A stretch of 64,000 nt of DNA from Streptomyces sp. CG4. Lineage in GTDB: Bacteria > Actinomycetota > Actinomycetes > Streptomycetales > Streptomycetaceae. The DNA lies in assembly GCF_041080655.1 (NCBI RefSeq), contig NZ_CP163525.1, positions 1,364,001 through 1,428,000 of the forward strand, read 5' to 3'. Shown here piece by piece: positions 8,648 through 16,312 of the stretch. The position numbers and the translations under genes are program-made. The notes under the pieces are model-generated. The model did not search any database, was not told the DNA's origin, and was given only the letters and a program-made list of their open reading frames with translations. Each line of letters opens with the position of its first letter. Positions within the stretch are counted from its first letter, which is position 1.

Positions 8648-8797
8648 TCAGGCCCGGCGGCGGGCACGGCCCGGCGCGGTACACAGTGCGCTGCTGACGC
8701 GGAGCAGATCGACGGCGCGGTCGGCGACGAGGAACCCGGCGTACGGCCGTGCGCAGCCGAGCGGGCGGCTCGCGGCCGCCCTGGGAGCTGCGTACAT
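8648..8797 (-). CDS. Sulfur-type leader peptide 2 (49 aa)
   Basis: An ATG at 8797, preceded by AGGTGA, opens a 49-codon ORF whose C-terminal half reads RAVDLLRVSSALCTAPG, a close match to the actinobacterial sulfur-operon leader motif. It ends 262 nt before the permease gene, a long leader segment that could fold into alternative hairpins. The upstream half is probably unconstrained. Confidence 0.75.
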   Translation of the reverse strand: MYAAPRAAASRPLGCARPYAGFLVADRAVDLLRVSSALCTAPGRARRRA

Positions 8798-8955
8798 GGC
8801 GTCACCTGTCACTGTTCCGGCCCCCGCGGGCCCTCGCGCTTACCGAAAACGTCATTCCGGTCCGGTCGTCACCTGGGGCACCCCACCGCGATGCGAGGGT
8901 TGCCGGTCAGCGAGCCAGGGCTTGGCGCTGACGCTCATGACCGTTCTGAACGGCA

Positions 8956-8985
8956 AGTAAAGGCAGTTGTCGGTTCGGATGTCAA
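8956..8985 (-). promoter_or_regulatory. Candidate promoter of the ABC transporter operon
   Basis: On the minus strand TTGACA (8980-8985) is followed after 18 nt by TTTACT (8956-8961), about 160 nt upstream of leader peptide 2. The -35 is a perfect consensus and the -10 is weaker. The 8798-9020 stretch holds no other recognisable gene. Confidence 0.45.
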
Positions 8986-9020
8986 CGGCCGTCCGCGTAC
9001 TGGACGTCTCGCGCCCGCCC

Positions 9021-9908
9021 TCACCTGCGGGAAGCGTCCTCGGCTTCCGCGGCGAGGCCCGCCCAGTCCAGGATCTGGACGGCGGCTCCGGCGGCCTCCA
9101 GCCCCTGGCAACGGCCGTGGTGGCGGCGGGAGATGCCGTCGAGGTCGAGATGGCGGCCGAAGGCGGGGTGGGCGGCCAGCCGGCGGGCGTAGGCCCACAG
9201 GGCGCGGTGGCCGGCGATGCGGTGCACGGCGGAGGCGTCGAGGTGGCAGCGGTGGACGGTGTCCAACTGCACCAGGGTCACCCACAGTTCGATGTCGGCG
9301 GCGGTGAGCCGGTCGTCGGCCAGGTACTCCTCTCCGGCAAGCCGGTTCTCCAGCCGGCCCAGGGTGTCGAGGAGCACGTCGAGGGCGGCGGCCCGCTCGG
9401 CCGGGGCGGCGTCGGCCCGTCCGGCGCGCTGCGCGGCCTCCTCGATCCCTGCGGCGCACATCCGCTCGACGGCCTCGAGCACGGACTCCAGGCCGCACGG
9501 GTACAGCGAGGCCCGGCCCTCGCGCGGGAACCGGTCGAGGTCGCGCAGGATGTCGGGGGCGTGGGTGCTGACGATCCGGCCGGACCAGTCGTCGCTGAGC
9601 ACCGGCGCGAGGGCCGGGCCGGTGTAGTGGTGGGCGCTCGCCTCGTAGAGCGGGCGCAGCGCGGAGTGCCCCCCACCGGGACAGTCCGGGACGGCGGGCA
9701 GGAACGTGACCGGACAGCCCGCGTCCAGGCCGAGGAGGCTGTGTCCGACGGCGAGACGCAGCCCGTCGGGACAGGCGGTCGACAGATGGAGCCGGTAGCG
9801 GTGCGGCACGGCGTAGTGGCCGCTGCGCGCGTCCCGGCCGATCCGGCCCCGGAAGACGGGGGCGGCGCGGTGGACGGACGGAACGGCGGCGAGCGAAGTG
9901 ATGGACAT
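9021..9908 (-). CDS. Omega-class GST / glutathionyl-hydroquinone reductase-like protein
   Basis: The 295-residue protein follows the ECM4/GS-HQR plan: an N-terminal thioredoxin-like half with a Cys in STACPDGLRLAVGHSLLGLDA (the family's CPWA position, here CPDG), a middle STHAPDILRDLD segment, and an all-helical GST C-domain with LTAADIELWVTLVQLD. Relatives reduce glutathionyl- or thiol-conjugated quinones; Streptomyces lacks glutathione and uses mycothiol, so the thiol partner here is uncertain. The ATG at 9908 has GGGGAG upstream. It has its own sulfur-type leader (9985-10107), placing it in the same putative regulon as the transporter and monooxygenases. Confidence 0.8.
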   Translation of the reverse strand: MSITSLAAVPSVHRAAPVFRGRIGRDARSGHYAVPHRYRLHLSTACPDGLRLAVGHSLLGLDAGCPVTFLPAVPDCPGGGHSALRPLYEASAHHYTGPALAPVLSDDWSGRIVSTHAPDILRDLDRFPREGRASLYPCGLESVLEAVERMCAAGIEEAAQRAGRADAAPAERAAALDVLLDTLGRLENRLAGEEYLADDRLTAADIELWVTLVQLDTVHRCHLDASAVHRIAGHRALWAYARRLAAHPAFGRHLDLDGISRRHHGRCQGLEAAGAAVQILDWAGLAAEAEDASRR

Positions 9909-9984
9909 GCGTCTCCCCGGGTGGTGGGCGTGCGGAGGTGCGCGCCGACGCGCGGCATCGGACGGCGGGCGCGAGAGGCCCGGC

Positions 9985-10107
9985 TCAGCGGTGAAGGCTG
10001 ATCGCGCTGCAGACACGCAGCAGATCGATGTGCCGGCGGGAGGTGAGCAGGGGCACGCGGAACGGCGTACGGCCGGTGCGGCCCGTGACCGTTGCGAGGC
10101 GCGGCAT
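9985..10107 (-). CDS. Sulfur-type leader peptide 3 (40 aa)
   Basis: The ATG at 10107 opens a 40-codon ORF ending LTSRRHIDLLRVCSAISLHR, an almost consensus RRHIDLLRVxSA motif with a Cys codon inside it. It ends 76 nt before the GST-like gene. A possible promoter, TCGACA-N17-TAGTGA, reads into it on the minus strand, roughly 10-40 nt upstream of the ATG. Confidence 0.8.
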   Translation of the reverse strand: MPRLATVTGRTGRTPFRVPLLTSRRHIDLLRVCSAISLHR

Positions 10108-10261
10108 GATTCCCTACCTGTTCACTAGGATTCCCACTCTGGAGTGTCGACGGGGCTTCTTGCGACGTCAAGAGGGCGTCCACGCTGAGGACTCCGGGGG
10201 ACGCAGCCGACCCAAGGCGCGCGGGGAACTGCGCGACAAGCCACGACGGAGCCGCGGTCGG

Positions 10262-10297
10262 CAATGAAGCTGCGCGCAACAATGAAGCTGCGCGCAA
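10262..10297. repeat. Exact 18-nt tandem duplication
   Basis: CAATGAAGCTGCGCGCAA occurs twice back to back (10262-10279, 10280-10297) in the 253-nt divergent region between leader 3 and the hydroxyproline operon. Nothing else is recognised there except the operator-like site next to the operon start. Confidence 0.9.
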
Positions 10298-10340
10298 ACG
10301 GCGCTGAACCGAGCCATCCGAGGTCTCCCCAGAATGAGCG

Positions 10341-10356
10341 CCATGTGACATAGTAC
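10341..10356. promoter_or_regulatory. Operator-like site 1 of the hydroxyproline genes
   Basis: ATGTGACATAGTAC lies immediately before the GTG start at 10361. It matches the reverse complement of the site at 13356-13370 and the site at 15441-15455 over the core GTGACATRGYAC. It contains the palindrome ATGTGACAT. The TAGTAC part could also be a -10 element for a leaderless transcript. Binding by the GntR protein encoded at 15437 is inferred. Confidence 0.5.
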
Positions 10357-10360
10357 TGCC

Positions 10361-11551
10361 GTGGCAAAGCGACTGACCTGCGATGTCGTGGTAGTCGGAG
10401 CCGGCATGGTCGGGGCGGCCTGCGCGCTGTACGCCACCCGCGCCGGCCTCGACGTGCGTGTGGTGGACCGCGGCCCGGTCGCCGGCGGCACCACTGGCGC
10501 CGGCGAGGGCAACCTGCTCGTCTCCGACAAGGAACCGGGCCCCGAACTGGACCTCGCCCTGCTGTCGGCCCGCCTGTGGTCGCGCCTGGGCGACGAACTG
10601 GGTACGGCCGTCGAGTACGAACCCAAGGGCGGCCTGGTGGTCGCCGCCACCCCCGAGACCCTCATCGCGCTGCACGCCTTCGCCGACGGCCAGCGGACGG
10701 CCGGTGTCGAGGCCGAACCGGTGACGGCGGACCAACTTCCCTCCTTGGAGCCGCACTTGGCCACCGGCATGACGGGCGGAGTGCACTATCCGCAGGACGC
10801 CCAGGTCATGCCCGCCCTCGCCGCAGCCCACCTGCTCCGCGCCTCCGGCGCCCGCCTGCACACCGGCTGGACCGTGACCGGCGTACTGCGCACGGCGGAC
10901 GGCGCGGTGACCGGTGTCCGCACCGACCGGGGCGACGTGCACGCACCGGCGGTGGTGAACGCGGCCGGCCCCTGGGGCGGCGACCTCGCGGCCCTCGCGG
11001 ACGTCCGGTTGCCGGTGCTCCCGCGGCGCGGCTTCGTGCTGGTCACCGAGCCGCTGCCGCGGATGGTCCGGCACAAGGTGTACGCCGCGGACTATGTGGC
11101 CGACGTCGCGAGCGACTCGGCCGCCCTGCGCACCTCTCCGGTGGTGGAGGGCACGGCCGCCGGACCGGTGCTGATCGGCGCGAGCCGGGAGCGCGTCGGC
11201 TTCGACCGCTCGCTCTCGCTGCCGGCGGTACGGGCGCTCGCGGCCGGGGCGATCGGGCTGTTCCCGTTCCTGGAGCGGGTGCGAGCGCTGCGGACATACG
11301 CAGGATTCCGGCCGTATCTGCCCGACCACCTCCCGGCGATCGGCCCGGATCCGCGCGCGCCGGGGCTGTTCCACGCCTGCGGGCACGAGGGTGCCGGCAT
11401 CGGACTGGCCACCGGCACCGGGCAGTTGATCGCGCAGACGCTCACCGGGAAGACACCGGACCTGGATCTCACACCGTTCCGGCCGGAGCGGTTCGACACC
11501 GACAGATTCGACACCCACGGATTCGACGCCGACGGAGGCAGCACACCGTGA
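10361..11551 (+). CDS. D-hydroxyproline dehydrogenase, FAD subunit (DAO/HcnC-like)
   Basis: The 396-residue protein is a DAO-fold flavoenzyme with VVVVGAGMVGAACALYA near the N-terminus, GGTTGAGEGN, VVNAAGPWGG and a C-terminal GLFHACGHEGAGIGLATGTG flavin-binding stretch. It heads an operon with a 2Fe-2S subunit and a second flavoprotein, the three-part layout of membrane-associated D-hydroxyproline or cyanide-forming dehydrogenases. With the epimerase and DapA-like enzyme downstream, the expected reaction is cis-4-hydroxy-D-proline to pyrroline-4-hydroxy-2-carboxylate. The GTG start has no SD sequence and follows a possible -10 element closely, so the mRNA may be leaderless. Confidence 0.83.
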   Translation: MAKRLTCDVVVVGAGMVGAACALYATRAGLDVRVVDRGPVAGGTTGAGEGNLLVSDKEPGPELDLALLSARLWSRLGDELGTAVEYEPKGGLVVAATPETLIALHAFADGQRTAGVEAEPVTADQLPSLEPHLATGMTGGVHYPQDAQVMPALAAAHLLRASGARLHTGWTVTGVLRTADGAVTGVRTDRGDVHAPAVVNAAGPWGGDLAALADVRLPVLPRRGFVLVTEPLPRMVRHKVYAADYVADVASDSAALRTSPVVEGTAAGPVLIGASRERVGFDRSLSLPAVRALAAGAIGLFPFLERVRALRTYAGFRPYLPDHLPAIGPDPRAPGLFHACGHEGAGIGLATGTGQLIAQTLTGKTPDLDLTPFRPERFDTDRFDTHGFDADGGSTP

Positions 11552-11850
11552 ATCCCCTGGAGTTGACCCGGGCCCGGCCGGGCGAGGCCTTCACCGTCAC
11601 CTTCGACGGCCGGCCCGTCACCGCCCTGCCCGGACAGACGGTCGCGGCGGCGCTGTGGGCGGCGGGCGTACCGGCCTGGCGCACCACCCGCGGCACCGGC
11701 CGTCCCCGTGGGGTCTTCTGCGGGATCGGGGTGTGCTTCGACTGCCTGGTGACCGTCAACGACCGGACGAACCAACGAGCTTGCCTGGTGCCGGTCCGTC
11801 CGGGCGACGAGATCCGTACTCAGGAGGGAACGGGACGGGACGATGACTGA
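11548..11850 (+). CDS. D-hydroxyproline dehydrogenase, 2Fe-2S subunit (HcnA-like)
   Basis: This 100-residue protein has a ferredoxin-type cluster motif, CGIGVCFDCLV followed by RAC, in the order C-x4-C-x2-C...C. The GTG overlaps the stop of the previous gene (GTGA) and its own 3' end overlaps the next gene by 8 nt. Such small subunits pass electrons between the two flavoprotein subunits of the dehydrogenase complex. Confidence 0.85.
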   Translation: MNPLELTRARPGEAFTVTFDGRPVTALPGQTVAAALWAAGVPAWRTTRGTGRPRGVFCGIGVCFDCLVTVNDRTNQRACLVPVRPGDEIRTQEGTGRDDD

Positions 11851-13282
11851 GCGAGCACACCTCGCCGTCGTCGGGGCGGGCCCGGCGGGTCTCGCCGCGG
11901 CGCTGGCGGCGGCCGACCGGGGCGTACGGGTCACCCTCGTCGACGCGGCCGAGCAGGCGGGCGGCCAGTTCTACCGGCAGCCCGCCCGGGCCCTCGGCGC
12001 CCGCCGCCCCGAGGCCCTGCACCACCAGTGGCGCATCTGGGAACGCCTGCGGGACGGCGTCGACCGGCACATCACCGCCGGACGAATCACTCATCTGACG
12101 GATCATCATGTCTGGTGCGTGGACCGGGAGTCGGCCCATGACAAGCCGCCATCCAACCGCGACCAGCATTCATCCCAGTCGTTCACGGTGTACGCCCTGT
12201 GCGGCCCCGCGCAGGAGGAGGGGGTCGCCGTCCGCGCCGACGCCGTGCTGCTCGCCCCCGGTGGCTACGAGCGCGTGCTGCCCTTCCCGGGCTGGACGCT
12301 CCCCGGTGTCGTCACGGCGGGCGGCGCGCAGGCCATGCTCAAGGGCGGCCTGGTGCTGCCCGGCCGTACGGTCGTGGTCGCCGGCACCGGGCCCCTGCTG
12401 CTGCCGGTGGCCACGGGGCTCGCCGCGGCCGGGGCGCGCGTGGCCGCGCTGGTCGAGTCCGCGGACCCGAGGGCCCTGCTGCGTCGCACCCACACCCTCG
12501 CCGCAGAGCCCGGCAAGCTCGCCGAAGGCGCCTGGTACGCGGGGCAGTTGCTGCGCCGCGGAGTCCGCACACTGGCCCGGCACATCGTCGTCGAGGCGCA
12601 CGGCACCGACCGGCTGACGGCGGTCACCGTCGCCGCCCTGGGGAAGGACCGCCGGATCAGACCCGGCAGCGCACGCCGCATCCCCTGTGACACCCTCGCC
12701 GTAGGACACGGCATGCTGCCGCACACCGACCTCGCCGAGACGCTCGGCTGCACGCTGTCCGGGACGGACGGCACGGCCGTACGGGTCGACGACGAGCAGC
12801 GCACCGACGTGCCCGGGGTCTGGGCGGCCGGCGAGACCACCGGCATCGGCGGCGCGGCCCTCGCGCTCGCCGAGGGGCACATCGCGGGCCGCTCGATCGC
12901 CGCCCGCCTGTACGGCACGGCCCCCGACCCGCGCTCCTGGGCGGCGGCCGCCCGGACCAGGACCCGGCTGCGGGCGTTCTTCGCGGCGCTCGACGCGGTG
13001 TACGCGCCGCCCGCGGGCTGGGCGGACCGGCTCACGGACGACACGGTGGTGTGCCGGTGCGAGGAGGTCACGGCCGGCGCGGTCCGCACCGCCGCCGGCT
13101 CGCTGGGCGCGGGCGATCTGCGCACCGTGAAGCTGCTCACGCGGGCCGGGATGGGCTGGTGCCAGGGCCGGATGTGCGCACCGGCGGTGGCCGGCCTGAC
13201 CGGCTGCCCGCTCACTGCGGGACGTCGCCCGTTCGCCCGGCCGGTACCGCTCGGCGTCCTGGCCGGGCTGCCGGACGACTGA
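11843..13282 (+). CDS. D-hydroxyproline dehydrogenase, NAD(P)-type flavoprotein subunit (HcnB-like)
   Basis: The 479-residue protein has an N-terminal dinucleotide fold (VVGAGPAGLAAALAAADRG), GGQFYRQPARA, a second nucleotide site (VVVAGTGPLLLPVATGLAAAG), WAAGETTGIGGAALAL and a C-terminal BFD-like iron-sulfur domain (VCRCEEVT ... GMGWCQGRMC). The domain order matches HcnB and the alpha subunit of D-hydroxyproline dehydrogenase. A stretch around residues 93-112 (near 12120-12180) has less typical codon use than its surroundings; family length is otherwise normal. It should work with the two preceding gene products. Confidence 0.85.
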   Translation: MTERAHLAVVGAGPAGLAAALAAADRGVRVTLVDAAEQAGGQFYRQPARALGARRPEALHHQWRIWERLRDGVDRHITAGRITHLTDHHVWCVDRESAHDKPPSNRDQHSSQSFTVYALCGPAQEEGVAVRADAVLLAPGGYERVLPFPGWTLPGVVTAGGAQAMLKGGLVLPGRTVVVAGTGPLLLPVATGLAAAGARVAALVESADPRALLRRTHTLAAEPGKLAEGAWYAGQLLRRGVRTLARHIVVEAHGTDRLTAVTVAALGKDRRIRPGSARRIPCDTLAVGHGMLPHTDLAETLGCTLSGTDGTAVRVDDEQRTDVPGVWAAGETTGIGGAALALAEGHIAGRSIAARLYGTAPDPRSWAAAARTRTRLRAFFAALDAVYAPPAGWADRLTDDTVVCRCEEVTAGAVRTAAGSLGAGDLRTVKLLTRAGMGWCQGRMCAPAVAGLTGCPLTAGRRPFARPVPLGVLAGLPDD

Positions 13283-13355
13283 GCCCCGGACCGAGAGGAT
13301 CCACCCGAGCCACTTCACTCAGCCAGTACTCGACCAGTCAGCACTCACACTCTCA

Positions 13356-13370
13356 GTACCATGTCACACG
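13356..13370. promoter_or_regulatory. Operator-like site 2 of the hydroxyproline genes
   Basis: The sequence GTACCATGTCACACG, 22 nt upstream of the deaminase start, is the inverse of site 1 (reverse complement CGTGTGACATGGTAC). The shared core with sites 1 and 3 is GTGACATRGYAC, itself a partial palindrome. It suggests a second regulated transcription start inside the operon. Confidence 0.5.
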
Positions 13371-13391
13371 TCATCCGATTGGGGACCACAG

Positions 13392-14288
13392 ATGACCCAC
13401 CCGCAGAACCGCCCGTGGCACGGCGTCCTCGTCGCGACCGCGCTCCCGCTGCGCGACGACCTCTCGATCGACTACGACCGCTATGCGGAGCACTGCTCCT
13501 GGCTGGTGGCCAACGGCTGCGACGGCGTCGTACCCAACGGCTCGCTCGGCGAGTACCAGGTGCTCACGCCCGAGGAGCGGGCCCGGGTGGTGGAGACGGC
13601 CGTCGCGGCGATCGGCGGGGAGCGGGTGATGCCGGGTGTCGCCGCGTACGGCTCGGCGGAGGCGGGGCGCTGGGCCGAGCAGGCGGGCGAGGCCGGCTGC
13701 GGGTCGGTGATGCTGCTGCCGCCCAACGCGTACCGCGCCGACGAGCGAGCCGTCCTCGCCCACTACGCCGAGGTCGCCCGCGCGGGGCTGCCGGTGGTGG
13801 CGTACAACAATCCGATCGACACCAAGGTCGACCTGGTGCCCGAACTCCTCGCCCGGCTGCACGGCGAGGGCCACATCCACGGTGTCAAGGAGTTCTCCGG
13901 CGATGTCCGCCGCGCCTACCGCATCGCCGAACTCGCCCCGGAACTCGACCTGTTGGCCGGTGCCGACGACGTCCTGCTGGAGCTGGCGGTGGCGGGCGCC
14001 AAGGGCTGGGTGGCCGGTTACCCGAACGCGCTGCCGCGGGCCTCGGTGGAGCTGTACCGTGCCGCGGTGACCGGCGACCTCGCCACCGCGCTTCCCCTGT
14101 ACCGGCAGCTGCACCCACTGCTGCGCTGGGACTCGAAGGTGGAGTTCGTGCAGGCCATCAAGCTGTCCATGGACATCGTCGGCCGGTACGGCGGTCCGGT
14201 GCGCCCGCCGCGCGTGCCGTTGCCGCCGGAGCAGGAGGCCGCGGTCCGCGCGGCGACCGAGAAAGCCGTGGCCGCGGGGCTTGCCTGA
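13392..14288 (+). CDS. DapA-family pyrroline-4-hydroxy-2-carboxylate deaminase (predicted)
   Basis: A 298-residue class I aldolase-type TIM barrel of the dihydrodipicolinate synthase family. Visible family features are NGSLGEYQVLTPEER (phosphate-like loop), the Tyr in VVAYNNPID and the Schiff-base Lys in IHGVKEFSGD. DapA-like enzymes between a hydroxyproline epimerase and a D-hydroxyproline dehydrogenase deaminate pyrroline-4-hydroxy-2-carboxylate to alpha-ketoglutarate semialdehyde. Other DapA-family reactions are possible from sequence alone; the operon decides the call. The dehydrogenase that would finish the route to 2-oxoglutarate is not in this window. Confidence 0.8.
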   Translation: MTHPQNRPWHGVLVATALPLRDDLSIDYDRYAEHCSWLVANGCDGVVPNGSLGEYQVLTPEERARVVETAVAAIGGERVMPGVAAYGSAEAGRWAEQAGEAGCGSVMLLPPNAYRADERAVLAHYAEVARAGLPVVAYNNPIDTKVDLVPELLARLHGEGHIHGVKEFSGDVRRAYRIAELAPELDLLAGADDVLLELAVAGAKGWVAGYPNALPRASVELYRAAVTGDLATALPLYRQLHPLLRWDSKVEFVQAIKLSMDIVGRYGGPVRPPRVPLPPEQEAAVRAATEKAVAAGLA

Positions 14289-14343
14289 GAAGGTCCATGG
14301 CCGCGGGCTCGTCCGAGAGAGTCCGTGGCCGCGGGCTCGTCCG
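14260..14343. repeat. Three 28-nt tandem repeats across a gene end
   Basis: Units 14260-14287, 14288-14315 and 14316-14343 share a core reading GTGGCCGCGGGCTCGTCC with GAGA in front. The first lies in the last codons of the deaminase gene and the others in the spacer. A run of shorter repeats (TCCGACCAGGAGA twice, ACTGGAG twice) follows up to the epimerase start. The array looks like slippage expansion of a coding 3' end. Confidence 0.85.
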
Positions 14344-14404
14344 AGAAGTCCGACCAGGAGATCCGACAACGAAATCCGACCAGGAGACTGGAGACTGGAG
14401 AAGC

Positions 14405-15406
14405 ATGCGCAGCAAGCTCGTGCTGCACGCCGTCGACTCGCACACCGAGGGTATGCCGACCCGGGTGATCACCGGTGGGATCGGCACCGTACCGGGTGCG
14501 ACGATGAACGAGCGGCGGCTGTACTTCCGTGAACACCGCGACTCCGTCAAGCAGTTGCTGATGAACGAGCCGCGCGGCCACGCCGCGATGAGCGGTGCGA
14601 TCCTCCAGCCGCCGAGCCGCCCCGACTGCGACTGGGGCGTCCTCTACATCGAGGTCTCCGGCTATCTGCCGATGTGCGGGCACGGCACCATCGGGGTCGC
14701 CACCGTGCTGGTGGAGACCGGCATGGTGGAGGTCGTGGAGCCGGTGACCACGATCCGGCTCGACACCCCGGCGGGGCTGGTGGTGGCCGAGGTGGCGGTG
14801 GAGAACGGGGCCGCGCGGCACGTGACCCTGAGGAACGTGCCGTCGTTCACCGTCGCCCTGGACCGCAGGATCGCCCTGTCCGACGGCCGCACGGTCACCT
14901 ACGACCTCGCCTACGGCGGCAACTTCTACGCGATCCTGCCGCTCGACGCCTTCGGACTGCCCTTCGACCGCGCCCGCAAGGACGACATCCTCGCGGCCGG
15001 CCTGTCCCTGATGGAGGCGATCAACTCCGAGGCGGAGCCGGTGCACCCCGAGGACCCGTCCATCCACGGCTGCCACCACGTCCACCTCTACGCGCCCGGC
15101 GCCACCGCACGCCACTCGCGGCATGCCATGGCCATCCACCCGGGCTGGTTCGACCGCTCCCCGTGCGGCACGGGCACGAGCGCGCGTATGGCGCAACTGC
15201 ACGCGCGGGGCGAACTCCCGTTGCACACCGAGTTCGTGAACGAGTCCTTCATCGGGACCCGGTTCACCGGACGCCTGCTCGGTACGACGGAGGTCGCGGG
15301 CGTCCCGGCGGTCCTGCCCAGTTTCACCGGCCGCGCCTGGATCACCGGCACCGCCCAGTACCTCCTCGACCCCACCGACCCCTTTCCGGAGGGATTCGTC
15401 CTCTAG
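14405..15406 (+). CDS. 4-hydroxyproline 2-epimerase (proline racemase family)
   Basis: The 333-residue protein starts HAVDSHTEGMPTRVI and has both catalytic thiols of the family: Cys in YLPMCGHGTIG and Cys in DRSPCGTGTSARMA. Two cysteines separate racemases/epimerases from the Thr-containing dehydratase relatives. The 333-residue length and the linked dehydrogenase and deaminase favour trans-4-hydroxy-L-proline to cis-4-hydroxy-D-proline epimerisation over proline racemisation. The ATG at 14405 follows the repeat-rich spacer with a weak SD. Confidence 0.87.
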   Translation: MRSKLVLHAVDSHTEGMPTRVITGGIGTVPGATMNERRLYFREHRDSVKQLLMNEPRGHAAMSGAILQPPSRPDCDWGVLYIEVSGYLPMCGHGTIGVATVLVETGMVEVVEPVTTIRLDTPAGLVVAEVAVENGAARHVTLRNVPSFTVALDRRIALSDGRTVTYDLAYGGNFYAILPLDAFGLPFDRARKDDILAAGLSLMEAINSEAEPVHPEDPSIHGCHHVHLYAPGATARHSRHAMAIHPGWFDRSPCGTGTSARMAQLHARGELPLHTEFVNESFIGTRFTGRLLGTTEVAGVPAVLPSFTGRAWITGTAQYLLDPTDPFPEGFVL

Positions 15407-15436
15407 CCTCCCCCGACCTCCTCTAGACTCCGCCCG

Positions 15437-16150
15437 GTGATGCGTGACATGGCACAGGGACAGAACAGGCCGGACGCGGACCTGCCGGCACTCCCCCGGC
15501 TGGGCGGGCGGCGCAGCAGCTATCGCGAGCGGGTCGCGGACGCGCTGCGCGCCGCGCTGATCGCGGGCGAGCTGCGGCCGGGCGAGGTCTACTCGGCGCC
15601 CTCGCTCGCCGCCCGCTTCGGCGTCTCGGCGACGCCGGTGCGGGAGGCGATGCTGGACCTCGTCAAGGAGGGTCTGGTCGCCACCGTGCCGAACAAGGGC
15701 TTCCGGGTCACCGCGGTCTCCGACAAGCAGTTGGACGAGTACACGCACATCCGCGCGCTCATCGAGATCCCCACGGTGGCCGCGCTGGCCCGTACCGCCG
15801 ACCGCGTCTCGCTGGAGGCGCTGCGCCCGGCGGCCCGCGAGATCGTCGGCGCGGCGGCCGCGGGCGACCTGATCGCCTACGTCGAGGCCGACACCCGCTT
15901 CCACCTCGGCCTGCTCGCCCTGGCGGGCAACGCCCATCTGGTCGAGGTGGTGGCCGACCTGCGCGGCCGCTCCCGCCTCTACGGCCTGACGGCCCTGGTC
16001 CAGGCCGGCCGCCTGCTCGCCTCGGCCGAGGAACACCTGCAACTCCTCGACGCCCTCCTGGAACGGGACGAGAAGGCCGTACACGCCATCATGACGCGGC
16101 ATCTGGGCCATGTACGGAGCCTGTGGGCAGAGGGAACGGCACACGACTAG
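15437..16150 (+). CDS. GntR-family (FadR subfamily) regulator of hydroxyproline use
   Basis: The 237-residue protein has the GntR winged helix (YRERVADALRAALIAGELRPGEVYSAPSLAARFGVSATPVREAMLDLVKEGLV) at residues 24-80 and an all-helical FCD-type effector domain with ALIEIPTVAALA and a late HLGHVRSLW. FadR-type regulators usually sense the pathway's substrate or intermediate. It directly follows the epimerase gene. Starts at 15437 (GTG), 15440 and 15449 are all possible; TAGACT 7 nt before the GTG could be a -10, and the operator-like site 3 covers the start region. Confidence 0.85.
   Translation: MMRDMAQGQNRPDADLPALPRLGGRRSSYRERVADALRAALIAGELRPGEVYSAPSLAARFGVSATPVREAMLDLVKEGLVATVPNKGFRVTAVSDKQLDEYTHIRALIEIPTVAALARTADRVSLEALRPAAREIVGAAAAGDLIAYVEADTRFHLGLLALAGNAHLVEVVADLRGRSRLYGLTALVQAGRLLASAEEHLQLLDALLERDEKAVHAIMTRHLGHVRSLWAEGTAHD
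15441..15455. promoter_or_regulatory. Operator-like site 3 at the GntR gene start
   Basis: TGCGTGACATGGCAC shares the GTGACATRGYAC core with sites 1 and 2 and overlaps the first codons of the regulator, which would fit autorepression. Because it is also coding sequence, chance is harder to exclude here than at the other two sites. Confidence 0.4.
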
Positions 16151-16269
16151 CGCCGAACACCTTGCGGCACAGACCCCACTTTGGTGCATTTTTTTCACGA
16201 TCAGCCGGGCTGGACGACACAAGAACCGGCGATTTTGTGGCGGGCGGGGGCTTCCCGGAGCATGACTGC

Positions 16270-16288
16270 GTCCCGGCGATCCCGGGAC
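16270..16288. other. Small hairpin upstream of the APC permease
   Basis: GTCCCGG-CGATC-CCGGGAC forms a 7-bp stem with a 5-nt loop 24 nt before the permease start. The 16151-16312 spacer also holds a T7 run (about 16190) after a weak dyad, which may terminate the GntR transcript. The function of the hairpin is not known. Confidence 0.4.
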
Positions 16289-16312
16289 GTCTGTTCGATG
16301 AGAGGCACCCCC

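Noticed and set aside
9278-11518. Long minus-strand frame covering the GST-like gene and the FAD subunit
   Set aside because: Its N-terminal part is antisense to the DAO-fold enzyme and its C-terminal part is an alternative frame of the GST-like gene.
14260-14400. CRISPR-like array
   Set aside because: The units are contiguous with no unique spacers and no cas genes are present; they are simple tandem repeats.
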